A stretch of DNA of 64,000 nucleotides from Pseudomarimonas arenosa (GTDB lineage Bacteria > Pseudomonadota > Gammaproteobacteria > Xanthomonadales > Xanthomonadaceae), in assembly GCF_014841215.1 (NCBI RefSeq), contig NZ_JACYTR010000015.1, positions 1-64,000 on the forward strand, read 5' to 3'. A program made the translations under genes and the position numbers. Of the stretch, positions 9,293-18,026 are shown piece after piece (the first letter of the stretch is position 1; every line of letters begins with the position of its first letter). The notes below the pieces were generated by a model. It ran no database searches, was not told where the DNA came from, and was given only the letters and a program-made list of their open reading frames with translations.

Positions 9293-10623
9293 GGCAGATC
9301 CTCCCGAGCCAAGGCGGCGTCCAGCCGATCGATCAAGTCTTGTCGCAGAGTTTCATTGTCGACCTGGGCCAACAGCTCGCGACAAAACGCTGCGGTAAGC
9401 AGACGCCGCGCCTGCTCGACCGGCAGGCCACGCGAGCGTAGATAGAACAGTGCGGTCGGATCGAGCCGACCCACCGTCGCGCCATGCGCGGCCTTTACTT
9501 CGTCGGCGTGAATCACCAGCACCGGCTGGGTATCGACTTCGGCGTGCTCGGACAGCAACAGATTCTTGTTCGACAGCATCGCTTCGCTGCCGTCGGCACC
9601 GGCGTCGATGGTGATGCCGCCATGGAAGGCTACCCGCGAGCGATCGCGGCTGAGGCCGCGCCAGGTCAGATCGCAACGCGTATCGCCAGCCGCATGCACG
9701 ATGCCCAGTCGAGTGTCACAATGCGCGCTGCCAGTGCCGAGCAGCACACCATCGGCCTGCAACACCGCACCGGCGTCGGCCAACTGAACCCCGAGTTCAT
9801 GCCGTGACAGGCCCTGCCCCAGTTCCAGATCAAGCCGCCGATAACGCGATTCGCCACGCTGGGTCACGTCATCGCGCAAGAAGTGCGAACAACCGGCACC
9901 CAACTGCTGCAAGCGTATCTGCTGGAAAGCCGCAGACCTGGCCAAATCAAGCTGGCAAACCGTGGTGCCCAAGGCCAGCCCCTGGCCCAGGCTGAGCTCA
10001 TGCTGCACCAGGCAAGCCTCGGCCCCTTCGCCCAGTACAAACTGGTGGCGAAGATGCCAGGCAATGCCCGCCGCCGGCCCGGTGGTTGTCACCGGCACGA
10101 CACGACTGTCACTGATCTGCACCAGATGAATCGGTTGGCTATGCTGGCTGCCGGGCGCCAGCTTCAATAGCAGCCCATCGATCGCCAAGGCCGAGTTGGC
10201 CAGCGCAAACACGGCGCTGCCATCGACGCTTGGGCGGGCAAAAGCACCCACTGCATCGGCATCGCCGGCCTGCAGCGCGGCGGCCATCGAGCGAGCTTCA
10301 AAGCTCTCGGGCAAGCCCTCCAGCGCACTCAACGCATCGTTGAATCGCCCATTGACGAAGACTGCGCGTGGCCCAGGAATGTTTTCGACCAGGGCGCGCA
10401 GTTCCGCATCGGCCAGGGCTTCTGCCGCCGGTTGAAATCGATGCCGCGCCAGCGCACGCAGGGACGTGTATTTCCAGGCTTCACTGCGCGGGCCGGGCAG
10501 ACCGGCATCGATCAGCGCGTCCAGCGCCGACTGCCGCAGGCCAACCAAGGCCTGCGGCTGGCTTGGTAATCCGCCGTGGGCGGTGCGGAAGGATTCAATC
10601 AGCTCGCTCATGGCCACACTCAT
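9289..10623 (-). CDS. sufD: Fe-S cluster assembly scaffold subunit SufD
   Basis: SufD pairs with SufB and the SufC ATPase in the SufBC2D scaffold and is needed for iron acquisition. The 444-residue protein has the N-terminal helical segment RSEAWKYTSLRALARHRF and a C-terminal beta-helix with GRLDPTALFYLRSRGLPVEQARRLLTAAF, which is conserved in SufD. Stop and start codons overlap on both sides (sufC and sufS), indicating a tightly coupled operon. Confidence 0.96.
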   Translation of the reverse strand: MSVAMSELIESFRTAHGGLPSQPQALVGLRQSALDALIDAGLPGPRSEAWKYTSLRALARHRFQPAAEALADAELRALVENIPGPRAVFVNGRFNDALSALEGLPESFEARSMAAALQAGDADAVGAFARPSVDGSAVFALANSALAIDGLLLKLAPGSQHSQPIHLVQISDSRVVPVTTTGPAAGIAWHLRHQFVLGEGAEACLVQHELSLGQGLALGTTVCQLDLARSAAFQQIRLQQLGAGCSHFLRDDVTQRGESRYRRLDLELGQGLSRHELGVQLADAGAVLQADGVLLGTGSAHCDTRLGIVHAAGDTRCDLTWRGLSRDRSRVAFHGGITIDAGADGSEAMLSNKNLLLSEHAEVDTQPVLVIHADEVKAAHGATVGRLDPTALFYLRSRGLPVEQARRLLTAAFCRELLAQVDNETLRQDLIDRLDAALAREDLP

Positions 10624-11381
10624 GCCGCGCTCGGGGCCACCCGGTCGCGCAACCAGGCATAGCCATGTTGTTCTAGTTGCAAGGCCAGCTCCGGCCCGCC
10701 GGTTTCGACAATCCGGCCCTCGGCCAGCACGTGCACCACATCAGGCTTGATGTATTCGAGCAGGCGTTGATAGTGGGTGATCACAACGAAGGCACGATCC
10801 GGCGAGCGCAGCGTATTCACGCCATCGGCCACCGCTTTCAGCGCATCAATATCCAGCCCGGAATCGGTCTCATCCAGAATGGCCAGTCTGGGCTCCAGCA
10901 CCGCTAGCTGAAAGATCTCGTTGCGCTTCTTCTCACCGCCTGAGAACCCTTCGTTGACACCGCGATGCAAGAGCTCATCCTTCAGGTGCAGCACCGAGAG
11001 TTTCTCGCGCACGCGCTTAAGAAACTGCATCGAGTCAAGTTCACTCTCGCCGCGCGCCTTGCGCTGCGCGTTGTAGGCCGCGCGCAAGAAATAAGTGTTG
11101 TTGACGCCGGGAATCTCCACCGGGTACTGGAAGGCCAGGAACACGCCAGCCGCCGCGCGCTGTTCGGGCTCCATGGCCAGCAGGTCCTGACCATCGAACT
11201 CGACCTGACCACCGGCCGCCTCATAGCCTTCGCGCCCGCTCAGTAAATAACCCAGCGTGCTCTTGCCAGCGCCATTCGGCCCCATGATGGCATGTACCTC
11301 GCCCGCTTTAACGTCGAGATTCAGACCCTTGAGGATGTCACGCTCGCCCAGCCGGACGTGGAGATCAGAAATTTTCAGCAT
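10620..11381 (-). CDS. sufC: Fe-S cluster assembly ATPase SufC
   Basis: SufC is the ABC-type ATPase that drives SufBC2D conformational change. The 253-residue sequence contains Walker A GPNGAGKSTLGYLL, the Q-loop FLAFQYPVEIPGVNN, the SGGEKKRNEIFQ signature, Walker B LAILDETDSGLDIDAL, and the switch His in VVITHYQRLL. It overlaps sufD by 4 bp. Unusually, 293 bp of palindromic repeats separate it from the upstream small membrane protein gene in the same operon. Confidence 0.97.
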   Translation of the reverse strand: MLKISDLHVRLGERDILKGLNLDVKAGEVHAIMGPNGAGKSTLGYLLSGREGYEAAGGQVEFDGQDLLAMEPEQRAAAGVFLAFQYPVEIPGVNNTYFLRAAYNAQRKARGESELDSMQFLKRVREKLSVLHLKDELLHRGVNEGFSGGEKKRNEIFQLAVLEPRLAILDETDSGLDIDALKAVADGVNTLRSPDRAFVVITHYQRLLEYIKPDVVHVLAEGRIVETGGPELALQLEQHGYAWLRDRVAPSAA

Positions 11382-11415
11382 GATGTTTGACTCTACGCGC
11401 GCTCAAAACGCTGTT

Positions 11416-11593
11416 GTAGGGTGGGCCTGTGGCCCACCATGAAATGACAGGACGGTGGGCGATACGCCCACCCTACGAAAGCCGGGCAGCTGTCCACCCC
11501 TCCCCTTGCGGTCCAACCGGCCGCAAGCTGTAGGGTGGGCCTGTGGCCCACCATGCTTAACGTTTGGTTGGGTGGGCGACACGCCCACCCTAC
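11416..11593. repeat. Two copies of a 61-64 bp palindromic repeat within the suf operon
   Basis: Copies at 11416-11476 and 11530-11593 each run from GTAGGGTGGGC to GCCCACCCTAC. Each contains an inner hairpin (GGTGGGCC-TGT-GGCCCACC) and is followed by the same GAAAGCCGGGCAGC tail. A third, diverged copy is at 27306-27361. They occupy the gap between the small membrane protein gene and sufC and could form strong RNA stem-loops in the suf mRNA. Confidence 0.85.
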
Positions 11594-11674
11594 GAAAGCC
11601 GGGCAGCGGCCCACTCCTCTTGCGGCGCAAAGCGCCGCAGGGGAAGACCGTGTGGGCGGTTGCCAGTGAGCGAC

Positions 11675-11929
11675 TCACGCCCCCACCGCCTTGCGTCGTC
11701 CGGCCAGCCGCAACAAGCCCCAGCCGGCCACCAGGCACCACACGCCTTCCAGGACCACAAACGGAATGATCCCGCCCAGCCAGGCGGCGAAGCTGGCGAT
11801 GCCGGCGCCAATGAAGTTCATCCACAGGAAGGTTGGCGAGTGATCGCCCAGCCGGCCGATCTGGTTGAGAAAGAAAGCCAGCAGTAGCACAGAGACGCCA
11901 GTGCTGGCGACCCAATCGACCGTACTCAT
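11675..11929 (-). CDS. Small CBU_0592-like membrane protein
   Basis: The 84-residue product has two or three hydrophobic segments ([49 protein letters not shown]) and looks like the CBU_0592 domain, a short integral membrane family of unknown function. The start ATG overlaps the sufB stop (ATGA), so it is co-translated with sufB. Location in the inner membrane is a safe inference. A role in Fe-S assembly is only suggested by operon position. Confidence 0.8.
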   Translation of the reverse strand: MSTVDWVASTGVSVLLLAFFLNQIGRLGDHSPTFLWMNFIGAGIASFAAWLGGIIPFVVLEGVWCLVAGWGLLRLAGRRKAVGA

Positions 11930-13365
11930 CCGACCGCGCCCTCCAGACTGACTTCCAGCAACTTCTTCGCTTCAACAGCGAATTCCATCGGAAGCTCACG
12001 GAACACCTGCTTGCAGAAGCCATCGACGATCATGGAGACGGCATCCTCTTCACCGATGCCACGTGACAGGCAGTAGAACAACTGGTCCTCGGAAATCTTC
12101 GAGGTTGTCGCCTCGTGCTCGACAGTGGCGCTGGGGTGCTTGACCTCGATGTACGGAAAGGTGTGCGCACCACAGCGCTTGCCGATCAGCAACGAGTCAC
12201 ACTGGGTGTAGTTGCGCGCGTTCTCAGCACTCTTCTCCACCCGCACCAGGCCACGATAGCTGTTCTGCCCGCGACCTGCGCTGATGCCCTTGCTGATGAT
12301 CTTGCTCTTGGTGTTCTTGCCGACGTGAATCATCTTGGTGCCGGTATCGGCCTGCTGACAGTGGTGTGTCAGAGCCACCGAGTAGAACTCGCCGACGCTG
12401 TCATCGCCGAGCAGCACGCAGCTGGGGTACTTCCAGGTGATGGCCGAGCCGGTTTCGACCTGGGTCCAGCTGATCTTCGACTTCACGCCGCGGCACTCGC
12501 CGCGCTTGGTGACGAAATTGTAGATACCGCCGCGGCCTTCCTCATCGCCCGGGTACCAGTTCTGCACCGTGCTGTACTTGATCTCGGCACGGTCCAGAGC
12601 CACCAGTTCCACCACCGCAGCATGCAGCTGGTTCTCGTCGCGCATTGGCGCCGTGCAGCCTTCCAGGTAACTGACGTAGCTGCCTTCCTCGGCAATGATC
12701 AGAGTGCGCTCGAACTGCCCGGTCTCGGCAGCATTGATGCGGAAGTAGGTGCTAAGTTCCATCGGGCAACGCGTGCCCTTGGGTATGAATACAAAACTGC
12801 CATCGGAAAACACCGCCGAATTCAAGGCCGCAAAGTAGTTGTCACCCTGCGGAACCACCGTGCCCAGGTATTGCCGGACCAATTCGGGATGCTCCTGCAC
12901 CGCTTCTGAGAAGCTGCAGAAAATGACTCCGGCTTCGGCCAGCTCCTTCTTGAAGGTGGTGCCGACCGATACCGAATCGAACACCGCATCCACCGCTACG
13001 CCAGCCAGCTTGGCCCGCTCATGCAGGGGCACGCCGAGCTTTTCATAGGTTTCCAGCAGCTTCGGATCAACCTCGTCCAACGACTTGTACTTTTCCTTCG
13101 GCGCAGCGAAGTAGCTGATCGCCTGATAGTCAATCGGCGACAGTCTCAGCTTGGCCCAGTCCGGCGGTGTCATCTTCAGCCAGCGCCGATAGGCACCCAG
13201 GCGCCACTCGGTCATCCATTCGGGCTCGTTCTTGCGCGCAGATATCCAGCGCACAACGTCCTCGTTAAGGCCCGGGGGCAGGTAGTCGGATTCGATATCG
13301 GTAACAAAGCCGGCGCTGTAGCGGCGCGACAAGGCAGCTTCGATTTCAAGGTTTTCAGTGGCCAT
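11926..13365 (-). CDS. sufB: Fe-S cluster assembly scaffold protein SufB
   Basis: SufB is the scaffold subunit on which the nascent cluster forms in SufBC2D. The 479-residue product has the family landmarks [60 protein letters not shown], and the C-terminal [26 protein letters not shown] with the conserved Cys and His. I favour the ATG at 13365 (MATENLEIE). An ATG three codons upstream at 13374 overlaps the regulator stop (ATGA) and is equally plausible by coupling. It is the first structural gene of the suf operon. Confidence 0.97.
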   Translation of the reverse strand: MATENLEIEAALSRRYSAGFVTDIESDYLPPGLNEDVVRWISARKNEPEWMTEWRLGAYRRWLKMTPPDWAKLRLSPIDYQAISYFAAPKEKYKSLDEVDPKLLETYEKLGVPLHERAKLAGVAVDAVFDSVSVGTTFKKELAEAGVIFCSFSEAVQEHPELVRQYLGTVVPQGDNYFAALNSAVFSDGSFVFIPKGTRCPMELSTYFRINAAETGQFERTLIIAEEGSYVSYLEGCTAPMRDENQLHAAVVELVALDRAEIKYSTVQNWYPGDEEGRGGIYNFVTKRGECRGVKSKISWTQVETGSAITWKYPSCVLLGDDSVGEFYSVALTHHCQQADTGTKMIHVGKNTKSKIISKGISAGRGQNSYRGLVRVEKSAENARNYTQCDSLLIGKRCGAHTFPYIEVKHPSATVEHEATTSKISEDQLFYCLSRGIGEEDAVSMIVDGFCKQVFRELPMEFAVEAKKLLEVSLEGAVG

Positions 13366-13370
13366 TGCAA

Positions 13371-13826
13371 TCATCCATCGGCAAGCTGGCTCGGGATCAG
13401 GTGCGGGTGCCGGCTTGGCGTTTCGGCCGACCGGCACATGTCAGACAAACGAATTCCGCGCAGCGCCTGTTCCACCACATCGCTGATCCGGCGCCAGTTT
13501 CCACTCACGCCACAGTGCGGTTCGTGATCGCAGATGCCAGCATCCACGCTGCATTCGGTCACCCCGATCGGTCCCTCCATCGCAGCGATGATCTCGGCGA
13601 CGCTGATCTGCTCAGCCGACCGAGCCAGGCGGTAACCGCCATTGGCGCCACGAAAGCTCTGGACCAGCCCGGCTCCGGCCAAGGTTTTCAACAACTTGCT
13701 GACCGTCGGCAACTCCAGGTGGGCGCGTTGGGCCAGTTCCGAAGCGCTGTGCACGTCGGCCGGCTTCTGGGCCAGCAAAGTGAGCACGGCGGTGGCGTAG
13801 TCGGTGAGCTTGCTGATTCGAAACAT
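13371..13826 (-). CDS. Rrf2-family SUF system regulator
   Basis: The 151-residue protein has an N-terminal winged helix ([21 protein letters not shown]...[42 protein letters not shown]) and a Cys-bearing segment [16 protein letters not shown], a candidate Fe-S ligand set as in IscR and SUF-specific Rrf2 proteins. It probably senses cluster status and represses its own operon. It is the first gene of the suf transcript, and a palindrome covering the promoter is just upstream, as expected for autoregulation. Confidence 0.93.
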   Translation of the reverse strand: MFRISKLTDYATAVLTLLAQKPADVHSASELAQRAHLELPTVSKLLKTLAGAGLVQSFRGANGGYRLARSAEQISVAEIIAAMEGPIGVTECSVDAGICDHEPHCGVSGNWRRISDVVEQALRGIRLSDMCRSAETPSRHPHLIPSQLADG

Positions 13827-13847
13827 GGCTGGCAGTCGGGCTGCGGG

Positions 13848-13891
13848 CTAATTCGTACTAATATTGTACGGATTAGCTGGACCAGTTTGAA
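13848..13891 (-). promoter_or_regulatory. suf operon promoter with overlapping operator palindrome
   Basis: On the minus strand there is a -35 TTCAAA (13886-13891), a 17-nt spacer and a -10 TACAAT (13863-13868). An 11-bp inverted repeat (13848-13858 with 13866-13876, one mismatch, 7-nt AT-rich centre) covers the -10. It lies 22 bp from the Rrf2 regulator start. Occupancy by the regulator would block RNA polymerase, which fits feedback control by Fe-S status. The promoter assignment is from pattern only. Confidence 0.65.
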
Positions 13892-13910
13892 GCGGCCCGG
13901 TTTCTTGCGT

Positions 13911-15074
13911 TCAGCCGGCCGACTGTGAGCGACGCATCGCCAGACGGGTGATGACCGGACCAACCAGCTCGAATAGCACCACGGCCGCCATCACCACCGG
14001 CAACAACTTAGAGCGTTGGTCGGGAAAGCGCTGGGCCGCCAACAGAGCAACGCCGATCGCCACCCCGGCCTGCGGCAGCAAGGCCAGCCCCAGCCAACGC
14101 CGCGAACTTGGCCCAAGGCGCTGATCGCCCAGGCAAAGCAATCCACCGAGCCAGCGCCCCAGCACACGAAGGCCCACATAGCCCAGGCCGATCACTCCCA
14201 AGGTGGCCAGACCATTGAGCTGAAAGCTGGCGCCCACCATGATGAAGAACAGCAGCAATAGCGGCCATTCGAGGTGTTCGATCTCATGAAAGCTCTGCTG
14301 ATGGTGCCTGGCGAAACGGGCGATCACATAGCCCATCACCATTGCGGTCAGGATGAAGGACACCTGCAGGTAAAGACTGAGACCGCAACACAGCAAGACC
14401 ACGGCAATTGCTTCGATGGTGGTGGCCTCGCCTTTCTTGATCCGCCCGGTGATGGCGCTGAGCGGAAAACCAAGCGCCAGCCCGAGCAGCAAGGACCCAC
14501 CCAGATCGCGCAGTACATGGAACAGTGAACCGAACTCGGCGCTGGGCAGAAACAGCGCACTCAGCACCACCAGGACGGCCGAAAAGATCAACAGTCCCCA
14601 GGCATCATCCAGGGCAACGATGCCCAGCAGCATGCGACCAAAATAGGACTGACCGCCATGCTCACGACTGACGTCGAGCACCGCCGCGGGATCAGTGGCC
14701 AAGGCGACGCTGGCCAGCAGCGATGCCAACAAGGGCGGCACGCCGATCAACCAGAGTCCGACCCCCACCACAACGAAAGTCACCACGCTGATCATCAGGG
14801 AATGACGCAACGCCAGACCCGCAGCGCCTTGCCCGGTCAGGCCGACCAGCTTGCCGCCAAGCAGGAATCCGACCATGGTCAAGGCCAGTGCGGCGATCAG
14901 CTCGAAATGCTTCAGCCAGCTTTGCTCGATCAGCGCCATGCCCTGCGGCCCGAGCACGAGGCCGAGTAGCAGCAGCAGAGTCACCTTGGGCAGGCGGGTA
15001 CGGCGGCCCAGGGTTTCGCAGGCCAGTCCGAGCAGGAATACCAGGCCAAGCTGGATCAGATCCAGCGCATTCAT
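13911..15074 (-). CDS. CPA2-family cation:proton antiporter
   Basis: The product is a 387-residue polytopic membrane protein with about 11-12 hydrophobic segments. Sequence landmarks of monovalent cation/H+ exchangers include RRTRLPKVTLLLLLGLVLGPQG at the N-terminus and LASVALATDPAAVLDVSREHG, where the TDPAA motif carries the ion-binding Asp. It has no C-terminal TrkA-N domain, so it is a minimal transporter. I start it at the ATG at 15074 (MNALDLIQ) rather than 15 bp upstream. It is probably Na+ or K+/H+ exchange, but the ion cannot be assigned. Confidence 0.85.
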   Translation of the reverse strand: MNALDLIQLGLVFLLGLACETLGRRTRLPKVTLLLLLGLVLGPQGMALIEQSWLKHFELIAALALTMVGFLLGGKLVGLTGQGAAGLALRHSLMISVVTFVVVGVGLWLIGVPPLLASLLASVALATDPAAVLDVSREHGGQSYFGRMLLGIVALDDAWGLLIFSAVLVVLSALFLPSAEFGSLFHVLRDLGGSLLLGLALGFPLSAITGRIKKGEATTIEAIAVVLLCCGLSLYLQVSFILTAMVMGYVIARFARHHQQSFHEIEHLEWPLLLLFFIMVGASFQLNGLATLGVIGLGYVGLRVLGRWLGGLLCLGDQRLGPSSRRWLGLALLPQAGVAIGVALLAAQRFPDQRSKLLPVVMAAVVLFELVGPVITRLAMRRSQSAG

Positions 15075-15108
15075 GGGACTGCCCCGCACTCAGCTCGGTT
15101 TGCCACAC

Positions 15109-15507
15109 TCAATCGACCTGGTCACGCGAGCGAAACTCCAGCGCCGCCGAATTGATGCAGTAGCGCAGGCCGGTGGGCTTCGGGCCGTCCGGAAACACAT
15201 GCCCGAGATGACTGTCGCAGCGGGCACAGCGCACTTCCACTCGCCGCATGCCATGGCTTTCATCGAAGTGTTCGCTGACCGCGGCCTTGTTCAACGGCTG
15301 CCAATAGCTTGGCCAGCCCGAACCGGAATCGTACTTGTGCGTCGAGTCGAACAGCTCGGCGTGGCAGGCCACGCAGAGGTAATGGCCATCAGCCTTGTGA
15401 TCCCAGTACTTGCCGGTGAACGCCCGCTCGGTGGCCGAGCAGCGGCACACAGCATATTGTTCAGGCGTCAGCTCCGCCTTCCATTGTTCCTCGGTCTTGC
15501 TCATCAA
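15109..15507 (-). CDS. msrB: Peptide-methionine (R)-S-oxide reductase
   Basis: MsrB reduces the R epimer of methionine sulfoxide in proteins. The 132-residue product contains [20 protein letters not shown], the two zinc CxxC pairs (CVAC and CARC), [20 protein letters not shown], and the catalytic Cys in RYCINSAAL. No signal peptide is visible, so it is cytoplasmic. It is transcribed in the same direction as the antiporter 35 bp downstream. Confidence 0.96.
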   Translation of the reverse strand: MMSKTEEQWKAELTPEQYAVCRCSATERAFTGKYWDHKADGHYLCVACHAELFDSTHKYDSGSGWPSYWQPLNKAAVSEHFDESHGMRRVEVRCARCDSHLGHVFPDGPKPTGLRYCINSAALEFRSRDQVD

Positions 15508-15598
15508 TCCGCTCCCATGGAGTCACGCAGCGCCAGATGCTCAGCGCCAAACAACTTGTCGTTCCACCGCAAACTCAACTCCGCCGTACGCGGCCATT

Positions 15599-17851
15599 CT
15601 ATTCGGAGTCGATATCGACCCGATCGGGCAACTCGATTTGCACCCGGGTGCCTTTGCCCGGCTCACTTTCAACCCGAATCTCGCCGCATAGCTTGTGTGT
15701 CACCAGATTATGGACGATATGCAAGCCCAGCCCGGTACCGCCACGATTGCGACGCGTGGTGAAGAATGGCTCGAAGATCTGCGATAGATGCTCGGCTCGG
15801 ATGCCCTCGCCATTGTCGTGGCATTCAAGCAGCACGCCACCCTGCGCGCGACGCCGGGCCGACACGGTAATCACGCCGGCACTGGATGCTGCCAGTCCGT
15901 GAATCAAGGCATTCTGCAGCAGATTGATCAACACCTGGCCAAGCGACCCCGGGTAGGTCAACACGTGCAACTCGTCGGGGACATCGGCATTCACTTCGAT
16001 CGGGCGCCCACGCCACAGGCTGGCCGAACTGGCCAGCAATTCGTCGATGAACTGACGCAGGTCGATCTCGCGCGCCAGGTCATTCGAACGATCCACCGAT
16101 ACTTGCTTGAAGCTTTGCACCAGACGCGCGGCACGATCGAGATTGCGCTCGATCATGCCGCTGGACTCCTGCGCCAGCTCGAAATATCGATTCAGCCCGG
16201 TCTTGGTCATCGTCGCCTGCTGCAGCTCGGCACGCGCCTCGCGCGTGGCCGCGCTGAGGTGGGAACTGGCAGTCAGGGCAACACCGACCGGCGTATTGAT
16301 CTCGTGGGCAACTCCGGCTACCAGCTGGCCCAGCGAGGCCAGCTTGGCCGATTGAACCAACTGCTTTTGCGTATCGATCAGGTGCAGCAGCGCTTTCTCA
16401 GCGGTTTCCTTGGCTGTGGACAGCTCAGCGGTGCGCGCCTCCACCATGTCGCTCAACCGAGCTTCATTGCGTTGAATGGCTTGGCGATTGGCCTCCAGCT
16501 CGGAACGAAAGCGCTCAGCGACGGCGACCGAAAACAAGATCGTTGCAACCAGACTGATCAGCGGCAGCAGCCAGTCGAAGGCCGGATTGTCGCTGACCCA
16601 GCCGGCCTGTTTGCCGACGAAGAACAACAACACCAGCAGGTTGAGCAGTACGCCGATCAAGTAAGACTTGATGCGCACCTGGCCACGCAGGTACACGGTC
16701 GCAACGGCAGCAAGAATCATCAGGCCGCTGACCATGTGCAGCAAGGCATTGATCCTGTTCACCGCCACCGGCGCCACACTCCAGCTCAGCGCCAGACACA
16801 GGAAAGCGAGCACCGCAGGAAAGAGGAAATAGCGGTCGATGCGCGGCAGCCACCGCCGGCTTGCGATCATGGCCCGCAACAGCGCGAGGTTGCAGGCGCT
16901 GGCGACTCCGCCCATCAGGAAACTCAAGGCCGAGACGGAAAGATCGGCCGTACCCCACACCGCCGCAAACGCCGTGCCTTCGAAATGCGACTGGTACACC
17001 GCATTGCACATGGCGGTAGCGGCGGTCAGCAGGTAGCGCAGATCCCGGCTGCCACTGAACAGGAACAGCATGTACAGGCCCAGCACGAACTGCGCCCCGT
17101 GCATGCTGCCCAGCAGCCAGTTGGCCAGCAAGGCCTCACGTTGCAGTTTCGATTCCGACCACAGATGCAGATCGAGGGACAAGCCGGTGAAGGATTCCAC
17201 CCGCAGCAGCAAGCGAACCCGGTCGCCGGCTGCAATGCTCATCGGGGCAACGTAATGGCGCGACGCCGGCCGCTGGGACAGCCGACTGAAGCCTTGCGCA
17301 GCGTCGGTGGCAAGCATCGCATCAACCTGATGTTTGGCCCCGCGGCGCAGCACCACATAGCGCGCCAGCGGTGTCGAGGCTGGATTCGAAAGCTCCACTA
17401 CCAGCCAGGAAACCTGCCGACTGTAGCCGGCATTGGGCGCCCCCGGCTGCGCTCCCATGCTCAGCGCGAAGGACATCGGATCCTCGGCAGTGAGCAGGGA
17501 TTTGGCGTCGATAGCCTGGCCGTCAGTGCGGAAAATTGCGGCCTGCTGCACGATCGGCTGGTCTTCGAGTTCAGCCGAAACCATGACAGCTTCCGCAGCA
17601 AGAGCCGGGCCCGAGGACAGGGCGAGAAGCAGCATGAACAGGGCGACCAGGGGCCGCCGCGCGGCGCTGTTCAAGCGGCGCCCCAGTGCTCTGCCGTGGA
17701 GGACGGTCGCGAACCTCAAGCGCGCCGCGCCTCGGCAGGCCGAGGGTGAGCACAGCACGGTTCGACGCGAACTGCCTTCATCGGCGGGCTCCTGCCATTC
17801 GCCACTGCAAGCCGCAGCTCGCACGATGCCAAAGAGCTGCCGCTCGATCAT
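15599..17851 (-). CDS. 7TM sensor histidine kinase
   Basis: The frame encodes up to 750 residues. The first 65 or so are Arg-rich and probably untranslated. A signal-like hydrophobic stretch (PLVALFMLLLALSSGPALA) begins the plausible protein. Then come a periplasmic 7TMR-DISMED2-like beta domain (FALSMGAQPGAP..YVVLRRG), seven membrane segments, a coiled coil (RSELEANRQAIQRNEARLSDMVEARTAEL), a HisKA domain with phospho-acceptor LVAGVAHEINTP, and HATPase_c (NLLQNALIHG, DNGEGI, GGTGLGLHIV). No receiver domain or adjacent response regulator is visible. The ligand is unknown, and the true start is uncertain because no ATG lies near the signal segment other than within it. Confidence 0.88.
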   Translation of the reverse strand: MIERQLFGIVRAAACSGEWQEPADEGSSRRTVLCSPSACRGAARLRFATVLHGRALGRRLNSAARRPLVALFMLLLALSSGPALAAEAVMVSAELEDQPIVQQAAIFRTDGQAIDAKSLLTAEDPMSFALSMGAQPGAPNAGYSRQVSWLVVELSNPASTPLARYVVLRRGAKHQVDAMLATDAAQGFSRLSQRPASRHYVAPMSIAAGDRVRLLLRVESFTGLSLDLHLWSESKLQREALLANWLLGSMHGAQFVLGLYMLFLFSGSRDLRYLLTAATAMCNAVYQSHFEGTAFAAVWGTADLSVSALSFLMGGVASACNLALLRAMIASRRWLPRIDRYFLFPAVLAFLCLALSWSVAPVAVNRINALLHMVSGLMILAAVATVYLRGQVRIKSYLIGVLLNLLVLLFFVGKQAGWVSDNPAFDWLLPLISLVATILFSVAVAERFRSELEANRQAIQRNEARLSDMVEARTAELSTAKETAEKALLHLIDTQKQLVQSAKLASLGQLVAGVAHEINTPVGVALTASSHLSAATREARAELQQATMTKTGLNRYFELAQESSGMIERNLDRAARLVQSFKQVSVDRSNDLAREIDLRQFIDELLASSASLWRGRPIEVNADVPDELHVLTYPGSLGQVLINLLQNALIHGLAASSAGVITVSARRRAQGGVLLECHDNGEGIRAEHLSQIFEPFFTTRRNRGGTGLGLHIVHNLVTHKLCGEIRVESEPGKGTRVQIELPDRVDIDSE

Positions 17852-18026
17852 ACGCGACTCGATTGACGCGGCGGCGTGTAGAGAGACTTCGGCAAGCGGC
17901 TGTTGGCGGGTCGCACAGCCCGATCAAACCTCCCCGCCCTTTGGCCGCCTTATCCGGCGCAATCCCGCCCGAGTAACCTGCTACAGTCAGAACGGTTGAG
18001 GGGATCTCTACGATAAGGAATGACGG

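Noticed and set aside
15788-17749. 653-residue open frame on the plus strand
   Set aside because: It is antisense to the histidine kinase, is rich in Gln/His/Arg as expected for the complement of GC-rich coding DNA, and has no domain.
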